Part shown: positions 14,291 through 20,693 of the stretch, piece by piece
How the letters are laid out: each line of letters starts with the position of its first letter
Position numbering within the stretch: position 1 is the stretch's first letter
Source of the DNA: a bacterium
GTDB taxonomy: Bacteria; Chloroflexota; Dormibacteria; UBA8260; Bog-877
DNA: 20,693 bases
Direction: 5' to 3'
Assembly: GCA_021791455.1 (NCBI GenBank)
Contig: JAJYWM010000262.1
Span: 1 to 20,693, forward strand
Notes under the pieces: generated by a model
Told to the model about the DNA's origin: nothing
Databases searched by the model: none
The model's input: the letters and a program-made list of their open reading frames with translations, nothing else
Position numbers and translations under genes: made by a program

Positions 14291-15172
14291 TCAGGACTCG
14301 GCCGCTGCCATGAATTCCCGCAGGGTCGCGATGCACAGTTCCCGCTCCTCGTAGAAGGGCATATGGGAGCTGTTCTCGAACACCACCAATTCGGAGTTCG
14401 CGACCTCCCGATGCATCATCTGCATGTGCTCCGGGGTGCACTCGTCGTAGCGGCCGGCCACGAACAGGGTGGGCACCTGGATCTCGTGGAGGCGGCTCAG
14501 AATGTCCCACTCCTTGAGGTTTCCGGTGACGTTGAAGTCACTGCTGCCGACCATGGCCGAGTAGATGTCCGAACCCTGGCCGGCGAAGCACTTCTCCAAA
14601 CCCTCGGGCCATGGCCTGACCCGGCAGATGTAGCTCTGAAACCAGACCGCGATCGCCCCTTTGTACTCGGGGCAGTCGAAGAATCCATTGGCTTCATGGA
14701 AGTCGATGGTCTCCTGGACCGCCTTCGGCAGTTCCCCCTTGAGCCGCCGGGTCTCCTGGCCCATGAGGGGCATGCTGGCCAGACTGTTGGAGACGATCAG
14801 GCTCGCCAGATCAGGTCGGCGGTCGAGCACGTACTGCTGCACCAGCATCCCTCCCCAGGAGTTGCCGAACAGGTGGTGCCGGGTGAGCCCGAGTTGCCGC
14901 CGGACCGAGTCGACCTCCTCGAGCGAGCGCTCCATGGTCCACAGCGACTGGTCGGTGGGTCGGTCGGACCGCCCACACCCCAGCTGGTCCCAGAAGACAA
15001 CCCGCCGCTCGTCCGAGAGGTCCGCCAGGGGGATCAGGTAGTTGTGGGTGAAACCTGGGCCCCCATGGGCAACCAGCAGCGGTGCCCTCTCCCCCTGCCC
15101 AAACGCCCGATACCAGACCCGGCCTCCCGGAACGTTGATGAACCCCTCCTCCACGTGCTGCGATGTGGTCAT
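14291..15172 (-). CDS. Alpha/beta hydrolase, proline iminopeptidase family (S33)
   Basis: This 293-residue cytoplasmic protein has the S33 signature: oxyanion loop HGGPG (36-40), WDQLGCGRSD (61-70), nucleophile elbow GNSWGG (103-108, Ser 105), Asp 243 in AGRYDECTPE and His 270 in NSSHMPF. HGGPG plus WDQxGxGxS is typical of proline-specific aminopeptidases, which release N-terminal proline, but amino-acid amide hydrolases share it, so the substrate is not certain. The ATG at 15172 has AAGGAGG six bases upstream, an excellent ribosome site; longer in-frame starts to 15280 would add an Arg-rich tail. It lies 220 bases downstream of the DUF885 gene on the same strand, and a tiny ORF overlaps its start codon (ATGA). 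With the DUF885 protein it may form a peptide-degrading pair. Confidence 0.92.
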   Translation of the reverse strand: MTTSQHVEEGFINVPGGRVWYRAFGQGERAPLLVAHGGPGFTHNYLIPLADLSDERRVVFWDQLGCGRSDRPTDQSLWTMERSLEEVDSVRRQLGLTRHHLFGNSWGGMLVQQYVLDRRPDLASLIVSNSLASMPLMGQETRRLKGELPKAVQETIDFHEANGFFDCPEYKGAIAVWFQSYICRVRPWPEGLEKCFAGQGSDIYSAMVGSSDFNVTGNLKEWDILSRLHEIQVPTLFVAGRYDECTPEHMQMMHREVANSELVVFENSSHMPFYEERELCIATLREFMAAAES

Positions 15173-15258
15173 GCGGCCTCCTTGAATCGCTGGTTCACGG
15201 TCATGAACTTGCAGTGGTCTGAGGGAAGAGCGAGCACGCGATGCGGCTCTGTCGCCAT
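15169..15258 (-). CDS. Putative 29-residue upstream ORF overlapping the hydrolase start
   Basis: An ATG at 15258 with AAGGA about ten bases upstream opens a 29-codon frame (MATEPHRVLALPSDHCKFMT, then VNQRFKEAA). Its TGA overlaps the hydrolase ATG as ATGA. The arrangement is that of a translationally coupled leader ORF. The hydrolase has its own strong ribosome site, and no homologue is recognised, so it may be fortuitous. Confidence 0.25.
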   Translation of the reverse strand: MATEPHRVLALPSDHCKFMTVNQRFKEAA

Positions 15259-15392
15259 GAGATCGACTTCCTTCGCCCACTTGCGATACTGACCCACGGC
15301 AAATGGATGCAGAGCGCTGGTGGGGACCTGGAGACGCTGGCCAGCTGGGACGCCGCCAAGCATCACCTCAAGACTCGCTGCTGTTGCCGAGG

Positions 15393-17105
15393 TCAGAGGT
15401 TCGACCCTGCCGGGCGATCGTGCGCGCGCCTTCCCTGGTTCTCGATGAACGTGTCGATCACGTTCTGCAGCACGTCCAGGGGCACACAGCCCCCGTCAAG
15501 CACGGTGTCGTGGAACGAGCGCAGATCAAAGGCCGACCCCAGGGAGCGCTCTGCTCGCTGCCGCAGCTGGCGGATCTTCATCTCGCCAAGGTAGTAGGCG
15601 AGTGCCTGAGCGGGCCAGCTGATGTAGCGGTCGACCTCCGTCGTGATCTCCTGGTCCGGGAGCAGGCTGTGCTCGCGCAAATACTCGATGGCCCTGGCTC
15701 GACTCCACCCCATAGCATGGATCCCGGTGTCCACCACGAGCCGCGCCGCGCGCCAGCTCTGGTATCCGACCATGCCCAGGACATCGGTCGGTCCACGATA
15801 GACAGCCATCTCCTGGCCGAGCCACTCGCAGTAGAGTGCCCATCCCTCGCCGAAAGCGGAGAGGTAGGTGTGCCTGCGGAAGTCGGCCAGTTCCCGCTGC
15901 TCGAGGGCCAGGGCCATCTGAAAGGCGTGGCCGGGGTCCGCCTCGTGAAGGGTGAGCGCGGCCAGGTTGTACAGGGGGCGCTGTTCCAGACGGTAGGTGT
16001 TGACCAGGTAGACCCCGGGGCCGCCCCGACCGGAGGTGTAGAAGGGGGCTATCTCGTCGGGCACGGGCCGGATGGTGAACCGCGCCCGCGGCAGGCGGTC
16101 GAAGAAGCGATCCAACGCCCCGTCGACCACCTTGGCGATCCACGCCGCTTGGGCGAGCAGCTCCTGGGGGCTCCCCGCACGGGAATTGGGCAAGGCGTCC
16201 AGGGACGCCCTGACCGTCGGCCACTCCTCACCCAAGGAATTGGCGGAGGCGACCTCTCTCATCTGGTCTTCCAGCTGAGCAACCTCAGCCAGGCCGATCT
16301 CGTGGATCCGCTCGGCGTCCAGCTCCAGGGTGGTGTTGACCCTGATCAGGGAGTCGTAATAGGCCTCCCCGTCCGGCAGATCGCGAGCGGCTATCGTGGT
16401 ACGGCAACTGGGGATGTACTCCTCGGTCACAAAACGGTACAGCTCGGCCAGCGCCGGCTGCACCGTCTCCTGGATCAGGGCTCTGGCCTCATAGGCGAGT
16501 CCTGGCGCGAGCGCCGCCATCCTGGCCACCGACGGCTTGGTGAACGGCTCGTACAGCGCCGTCTCCTCAGGCGCTCGGTCAACCAGAGCCTGGAGGGACT
16601 GAGCCCGTCCCTCAAGGCTCACCTGGGGAGGCGTGAATCCGCGCGCCAGCCCCTGGCGCATCGCGACCATCTGCTGCCGCACGTAGGCGGGGATGCAACG
16701 CAGCTGCTCCACCCAGTTGCTGTAGTCCTCCGCCCGGCGGAACTCCCTTCGCGCCGTGTAGGTGAGCTCCATCCAGAAGCTCGTGTCCGAGTTGAACGGC
16801 ATCTCCTCCTGATGGAACCTCTGAAGGGCGATGAGGGAGCGGAGCTGGGCTCGGTACACGTCGAAGTCAACCTGGCGACCCGACGACAGCGAGTCGCGAG
16901 GGATCTGGTCCAGGGCCAGGAGCGTCCCCTCCCAGCGCCTGAGCCTTAGATCCTGACCGGCCGGGCTGACGTCCGGCAGGTAGGGGGCTATGGGACGCTG
17001 GCTGTCCTCGGCGTCCGGCAGGACCGTCTGGCGCCAGGCCCACTCGTCGCTGTAGAGGGCGACCAAGCGGTCGTCCGCCGATCCCGGCATGCCCGCCGCG
17101 CTCAT
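15393..17105 (-). CDS. DUF885 family protein, metallopeptidase-like
   Basis: This 570-residue protein has the length and organisation of the DUF885 family: a long helical N-terminal part, VYLVNTYRLEQRP and then LHEADPGHAFQ with the metal-site-like motif at residues 387-394, followed by LSAFGEGWALYCEWLGQEM and WPAQALAYYLGEMKIRQLR. The family resembles M3/M32-type zinc peptidases, with H-E-x-x-P-G-H-H as the putative zinc site and GEGWA(L)Y(C/S)E supplying the further ligand. Here the last His of the motif is Ala (HEADPGHA), while the first His, Glu and the other His are kept. No signal peptide is seen, so it is probably cytoplasmic. Its ATG at 17105 has only a weak ribosome site. It is divergent from the hydroxylase operon. 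Confidence 0.9.
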   Translation of the reverse strand: MSAAGMPGSADDRLVALYSDEWAWRQTVLPDAEDSQRPIAPYLPDVSPAGQDLRLRRWEGTLLALDQIPRDSLSSGRQVDFDVYRAQLRSLIALQRFHQEEMPFNSDTSFWMELTYTARREFRRAEDYSNWVEQLRCIPAYVRQQMVAMRQGLARGFTPPQVSLEGRAQSLQALVDRAPEETALYEPFTKPSVARMAALAPGLAYEARALIQETVQPALAELYRFVTEEYIPSCRTTIAARDLPDGEAYYDSLIRVNTTLELDAERIHEIGLAEVAQLEDQMREVASANSLGEEWPTVRASLDALPNSRAGSPQELLAQAAWIAKVVDGALDRFFDRLPRARFTIRPVPDEIAPFYTSGRGGPGVYLVNTYRLEQRPLYNLAALTLHEADPGHAFQMALALEQRELADFRRHTYLSAFGEGWALYCEWLGQEMAVYRGPTDVLGMVGYQSWRAARLVVDTGIHAMGWSRARAIEYLREHSLLPDQEITTEVDRYISWPAQALAYYLGEMKIRQLRQRAERSLGSAFDLRSFHDTVLDGGCVPLDVLQNVIDTFIENQGRRAHDRPAGSNL

Positions 17106-17508
17106 CCCATCCCGGCGAAGCCCGCCCTCGTCCCGGCCGGCAAGGGAAACAGGGGCCGTCCGGCCAAACTTCCGGACCGCCTACGGTCATATCGACTCCT
17201 GCCTGGCAAATTCTCCCCTTCTGACTGGCCGGCTCCGGTCCACCCGGGGTGGGCCGCTGCAGACTCGTTCAATGCTAGCCGCCAAGGGACACGGGCTCTG
17301 GGAGATAGGAGTTCGAGATGGCGGGCCGGGCCATGGTCTGCAGCCCCGACTCGCGAAGCCCGGCCGTACCGAGAAGCACCGGTTCAGCCCACATCAGCGC
17401 CGCCGGTGCCAGCTTCGCTCGACAGCCTGCCCGCAACGGACCGCGCCGACCCGCCCCGAGGACGAAGTCAAAGCCGCTCCTAGCCCACACAGTATGATCC
17501 GAAGGACG
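17106..17508. other. Divergent intergenic region (DUF885 / hydroxylase operon)
   Basis: About 400 bases between divergent genes. The hydroxylase medium-subunit frame is open leftward to 17089 but the product there is Arg/Pro-rich and unlike the family, so it is treated as non-coding. A -10-like hexamer lies just before the hydroxylase start (listed). No convincing promoter for the DUF885 gene was found. Confidence 0.5.
17493..17498 (+). promoter_or_regulatory. -10 element of the hydroxylase operon
   Basis: TATGAT, five of six matches to TATAAT, lies ten bases before the ATG at 17509. The transcript would start at about 17505, giving almost no leader. The -35 region is weak (GTCAAA at 17467-17472, spaced 20). 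Confidence 0.4.
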
Positions 17509-18405
17509 ATGAAGCCTCCCGCCTTTTCCTACGCCCGCCCGACCTCCCTCGAGGAAGCACTTCTGATGCTCTCCGAGAACGGGCCGGACGCCAGAATTTT
17601 GGCCGGGGGCCAGAGCCTCATTCCCATGCTGAGCTTGCGACTCGCACGCCCGGCCCTGCTGGTGGACCTGGCCCGCATTCCGGCACTGGATGGAATCGAG
17701 TTGGGCAACGACTCGGTTTCCATCTCGTGCATGGTCCGGGAGTCCCAGGCGGAGCGCTCGGAGGCGTTGCTGCGGCGAATCCCAATCCTGCGCGACACCC
17801 TCCCCTTGATCGGCCATGAGGCGATCCGCAACCGCGGCACCCTGGTGGGCAGCCTTTGCCACGCGGATCCCGCCGCCGAGCTGCCGGCGGTGGCGCTGGC
17901 GCTGGATGCGGTGGTCATCGCCCGCAGCAGCGCAGGGGGAACCCGCAGGATAGCTGCCCGCGACTTTTTCCTCGGGCCCTACACAACATCCCTGCGAGAG
18001 GACGAACTGGTGACCGCAGTGGAGCTCGCGGACCGGCCCTGGCAGGGCTCCTGCTTCCTGGAGGTCTCGCGGCGCCGGGGAGACTTCGCCATGGCGGGGT
18101 TGGCCGCATTCCTAACCCTCGAGGGAGGCGCGATCCAGCGGTTGCGGCTCAGCTTCTGCGCGACCGGAGACCGGCCTACGCTCTGGACAGAGGAGGACCT
18201 CCAGGTCGGGGGCTTGGACCTGGACGACGGGGTCGTCGAGCACCTGGCCAGGGTCACATCCACCGCCCTCGAACCCATCGCTGATGTGCACGGCAGTGCC
18301 TCGTACAAGAAGCAGCTGGCTGCGGTCCTGGTCCGCCGGGGGCTCCGCCTTGCCCAGTCCAGGGCCAGAGCCGGGGCAACCGCCGAATCTAGCGGCGCAC
18401 GGTGA
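17509..18405 (+). CDS. Molybdenum hydroxylase FAD-binding (medium) subunit, CoxM-like
   Basis: This 298-residue protein is the flavin subunit of a xanthine dehydrogenase/CO dehydrogenase family complex. The two FAD-binding blocks are AGGQSLIP (32-39) and TLVGSLCHADPAAE (111-124), both well conserved. FFLGPYTTSLREDELVTAVE and RRRGDFAMAGLAA follow in the usual order. It accepts electrons from the iron-sulfur subunit and passes them to the acceptor. The ATG at 17509 matches the family start (MKPPAFSYARPTSLEEAL); another ATG five codons upstream (17494) is possible. GAAGGA just before the ATG could aid initiation if it is in the transcript. It is the first gene of a medium-small-large operon and its stop overlaps the GTG start of the small subunit (GTGA). 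Confidence 0.93.
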   Translation: MKPPAFSYARPTSLEEALLMLSENGPDARILAGGQSLIPMLSLRLARPALLVDLARIPALDGIELGNDSVSISCMVRESQAERSEALLRRIPILRDTLPLIGHEAIRNRGTLVGSLCHADPAAELPAVALALDAVVIARSSAGGTRRIAARDFFLGPYTTSLREDELVTAVELADRPWQGSCFLEVSRRRGDFAMAGLAAFLTLEGGAIQRLRLSFCATGDRPTLWTEEDLQVGGLDLDDGVVEHLARVTSTALEPIADVHGSASYKKQLAAVLVRRGLRLAQSRARAGATAESSGAR

Positions 18406-18926
18406 GCGCATCGATGCCACACGAGGAGAAGGCGTTGTACGGGCCCGACGAAAGAGTTGAGATCCAACTGTCGGTGAACGGCACGCCGCGTCGCGGAGCG
18501 GCCCAGCCCCGCCGCACCCTGGCCGACTTCTTGCGCGACGAGCTCCAGCTGACGGGAACCCACCTGGGATGCGAGCACGGCGTCTGCGGAGCCTGCACGG
18601 TAATGGTCGACGGCGACCCGGTGCGCTCCTGCCTGATGCTCGCGGTGCAGGCGCACGGACGGGAGGTGGTGACCATTGAGGGCCTGGCCGGGGACGGGAC
18701 GATGGGCCCCCTGCAGGAGGCGATGTGGGAGGAGCACTCCTTCCAGTGCGGCTTCTGCACCCCCGGCATGCTGATCCAGTTGAGCCATCTGCTGCAGTCC
18801 AACCCGACCCCCAATGAGACCGAGGTGAGGGACTCCATCTCCGGCAACCTCTGCCGATGCACCGGCTACGAGAGCATCGTCAGAGGAGCCATGGCAGCGG
18901 CCAAGAGGCTCTCAGATGCCGACTGA
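18402..18926 (+). CDS. Molybdenum hydroxylase [2Fe-2S] (small) subunit, CoxS-like
   Basis: This 174-residue protein has both iron-sulfur sites of the family. The plant-ferredoxin type has Cys 57, 62, 65 and 77 in GCEHGVCGACTVMVDG and a later Cys. The helical C-terminal cluster has Cys 116, 119, 151 and 153 in CGFCTPGM and CRCTGY. It relays electrons from the molybdenum centre to the flavin. The GTG at 18402 overlaps the preceding stop; the ATG at 18414 is a second possible start and would remove four residues. The N-terminal 20 residues before the ferredoxin fold (HEEKALYGPDERVE) are a little longer than usual. The 3' end overlaps the large-subunit start by 11 bases, so all three genes are tightly coupled. 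Confidence 0.95.
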   Translation: MSASMPHEEKALYGPDERVEIQLSVNGTPRRGAAQPRRTLADFLRDELQLTGTHLGCEHGVCGACTVMVDGDPVRSCLMLAVQAHGREVVTIEGLAGDGTMGPLQEAMWEEHSFQCGFCTPGMLIQLSHLLQSNPTPNETEVRDSISGNLCRCTGYESIVRGAMAAAKRLSDAD

Positions 18927-20693
18927 AGCGGACGCTGTGCCCGGTCACCGCCCCGCCCCTGTCGGAGAGCGCTTCACGGGCAGCTCCGTCAAGCGCATGG
19001 AGGATCCGAGCCTGCTCACGGGGCGCGCATTCTTCGTCGCGGACGCCCGCCTGCCAGGGATGCTGCACGCCAGTTTTGTCCGCAGCCCCCTCCCCCACGC
19101 CCGGGTCCTGAGCGTGGACGTGAGCCGCGCGCTCGCGGCGCCGGGGGTGGTAGCCGTGCTCGACGGTCCGCAGATGGCGAAGCTGGCTGCGCCCCACGGG
19201 GTCACCGGGGAGTTGGGTCAGGCCGAAGATGGGCCGGCCTTCAGCATCCTCGCGACCGACAAGGTCCGCCTGGTGGGGGACCCGGTCGTGCTGGTGGTCG
19301 CCGAGGACCGCTATTTGGCGGAGGACGCCTGCGACCTGGTCGAAGTCGATTACGAGGACCTGCCCCCTCTGGTGACGGCGGAGCAGGCGCTCGCGCCCGG
19401 TGCCGCCCTGGTCTTCGACAGCCTCCCGGGAAACCTGGTCTCGGCCGGCGAGAGGCAGGAGTTCGGCGATGTCGCGAAGGCCTTTTCCCGGGCCGACCTG
19501 GTGGTGTCAGCCGAGATCCGCCAGCATCGCCACCAGAACGTTCCCATGGAGGGTCGGGGTATTGTCGCGAGCTTCGACAAGGAGAGCGGCTCGCTGCTTG
19601 TCAACGCCGCCACCCAGGGAGTCAACACCACCAGAACGGCGCTGGCGGAGCAGCTCGGGCTGCCCCTCGACAAGGTCAGAGTCCAGGCCTTCGACATTGG
19701 CGGTTCGTTCGGGCTGAAATTCGGTGCCAGCAGGGAGGAGGTGGCGGTCTGCGCGGCCAGCATGATGTTGGCAAGGCCCGTCGCCTGGATCGAGGACCGC
19801 TACGAAAACCTGAGCGCTTCTGGCCAGGCTCGCGAGGAGAGCTTCCGCGCGCAGGCCGCCGTCACCCGCGAGGGGCTGGTGCTCGGCCTAACCGTCGAGA
19901 TGCTCATCGACGCCGGCGCCTATCCAGGGCTCGCGGCGATGGTGGTGCCGACGGTCAGGGAGATGGTGCCAGGGCCGTATCGCATGGAGGCTCTTGCCTT
20001 CCAGGCCACGGTGGCGGCCACCAACAAGGCGAGCTACGTCGCCTACCGGGGGCCGTGGGCATCAGAGACATTTCTTCGCGAGCGGCTGATGGACCTCATC
20101 GCCGGGGAGCTCCGAGTGGAGCCCCTGGAGCTGCGCCTGCGCAACGTCGCCCAGCGGGGCCAGAATCCTCTGCGCATGGTGACCGGACCCTCCCTGGCGG
20201 GCCTCACGACCAAGGAGTCCCTGGAGCGCATGGCGGAGCTGGTGGACCTCGCCGACTTCCGGCGCCGGCAGCGAAGCGCGCTGGAACAGGGGCGGCATCT
20301 GGGTATCGGGTTCGCGACGTTCATCGAGCCCGCTCCTGGGCCCCGCGCTCTCGACAAGCCACCCGACCCGGAGGAGATGGAGCACGTGCGGGTCAGCCTC
20401 GAGGAGGACGGACGCCTGCTGGTCTTCACCGCTCAGATGCCCCACGGCCAGGGGCACCGGACCACGCTGGCTCAGATCGCGGCGGATCAGTTCGGGGTCG
20501 GCCTCTCGCAGGTCACGGTCGTGGTCGGAGACACCGAGTCGGCCCCCCCGGGGTTTGGCACGGGGGGGAGCCGTTCCGCCACCATGACCGGTGGGGCTAC
20601 CCTTCACGCGGCCCGGCGCCTTCGAGCCAAGGTGCTGGAGGTCGCGGGACAGCTGGTGGATGTGAGCCCTGACCGGTTGGAGATCCGAGACGG
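18916..20693 (+). CDS. Molybdenum hydroxylase molybdopterin-binding (large) subunit, xanthine dehydrogenase/CoxL family, partial
   Basis: The frame is open from ATG 18916 to the right edge (592 codons visible of about 770-800 expected). AAGAGG seven bases upstream is a fair ribosome site. Family blocks seen: VKRMEDPSLLTG near the N-terminus, LHASFVRSPLPHARV, VGDPVVLVVAED, HQNVPMEGRG, GGSFGLK (262-268), AYRGPWA (376-382) and GFGTGGSRSATMTGGA near the visible end. It binds the molybdenum cofactor and carries the substrate site. The loop that distinguishes CO dehydrogenases is AYxCSFR in form I and AYRGAGR in form II; here it is AYRGPWA, so CO oxidation is not supported and the substrate is unknown. 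The catalytic Glu region lies beyond the edge. Overlap with the small subunit is 11 bases. Confidence 0.93.
   Translation, partial: MPTEADAVPGHRPAPVGERFTGSSVKRMEDPSLLTGRAFFVADARLPGMLHASFVRSPLPHARVLSVDVSRALAAPGVVAVLDGPQMAKLAAPHGVTGELGQAEDGPAFSILATDKVRLVGDPVVLVVAEDRYLAEDACDLVEVDYEDLPPLVTAEQALAPGAALVFDSLPGNLVSAGERQEFGDVAKAFSRADLVVSAEIRQHRHQNVPMEGRGIVASFDKESGSLLVNAATQGVNTTRTALAEQLGLPLDKVRVQAFDIGGSFGLKFGASREEVAVCAASMMLARPVAWIEDRYENLSASGQAREESFRAQAAVTREGLVLGLTVEMLIDAGAYPGLAAMVVPTVREMVPGPYRMEALAFQATVAATNKASYVAYRGPWASETFLRERLMDLIAGELRVEPLELRLRNVAQRGQNPLRMVTGPSLAGLTTKESLERMAELVDLADFRRRQRSALEQGRHLGIGFATFIEPAPGPRALDKPPDPEEMEHVRVSLEEDGRLLVFTAQMPHGQGHRTTLAQIAADQFGVGLSQVTVVVGDTESAPPGFGTGGSRSATMTGGATLHAARRLRAKVLEVAGQLVDVSPDRLEIRD

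Noticed and set aside
17509..20693. Calling the operon an aerobic carbon monoxide dehydrogenase.
   Set aside because: The gene order fits, but the active-site loop in the large subunit (AYRGPWA) is not a form I or form II signature.
1..20693. CRISPR arrays, tRNA or rRNA genes, phage genes, toxin-antitoxin pairs, plasmid origins.
   Set aside because: I looked for repeated spacer-like blocks, cloverleaf-type sequence and typical small paired genes on both strands and found none.

Overview
This is a GC-rich bacterial chromosome segment with no rRNA or tRNA genes, no CRISPR array, no phage structural genes and no intact insertion sequence. A deazaflavin (F420)-type oxidoreductase, an aerobic molybdenum hydroxylase of the CO dehydrogenase family, frequent GTG starts and several apparently leaderless promoters point to a soil-type actinobacterium or a related high-GC lineage such as Dormibacterota or Chloroflexota. 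The phylum is an inference; there is no marker gene here to fix it.

Layout. Bases 1-2796 (minus strand) are a probable operon read right to left: a DUF2891 protein, then the three 5-oxoprolinase subunits PxpA, PxpB and PxpC, with PxpC cut by the window edge. Bases 3347-4139 (plus) are a methyltransferase gene broken by one in-frame stop and one frameshift. It is followed by an intact pRiA4b ORF-3-like protein (4457-4996) and a small zinc-ribbon membrane protein (5751-6242). Convergent to that is a 12-helix MFS transporter (6312-7712, minus). Bases 8099-9483 (plus) are a two-gene ABC exporter whose genes overlap by ATGA, followed by a small F420-family protein (9732-10154). The next 900 bases hold no intact gene, only a possible transposase relic. 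An SDR dehydrogenase (11061-11858) and a long orphan family-5 substrate-binding lipoprotein (12203-14221) follow. The lipoprotein gene ends in a strong hairpin that separates it from an alpha/beta hydrolase of the proline iminopeptidase type and a DUF885 metallopeptidase-like protein, both on the minus strand. Bases 17509-20693 (plus) are a medium-small-large (coxM-coxS-coxL order) molybdenum hydroxylase operon with overlapping genes; the large subunit runs off the right edge.

Functional picture. Much of the window deals with scavenging and turnover of small organic compounds: 5-oxoproline to glutamate, peptide hydrolysis, peptide or other solute binding, an MFS importer, and a hydroxylase complex. 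The large hydroxylase subunit has an active-site loop (AYRGPWA) that is neither the form I nor the form II CO dehydrogenase signature, so the complex should not be called a CO dehydrogenase on gene order alone.

I did not find a clear-cut new defence or mobile system. The observations most worth following are the atypical hydroxylase loop, the DUF2891-oxoprolinase association, the doubly broken methyltransferase, a repeated 11-bp element upstream of the lipoprotein gene, and the recurring leaderless-type promoter placement.
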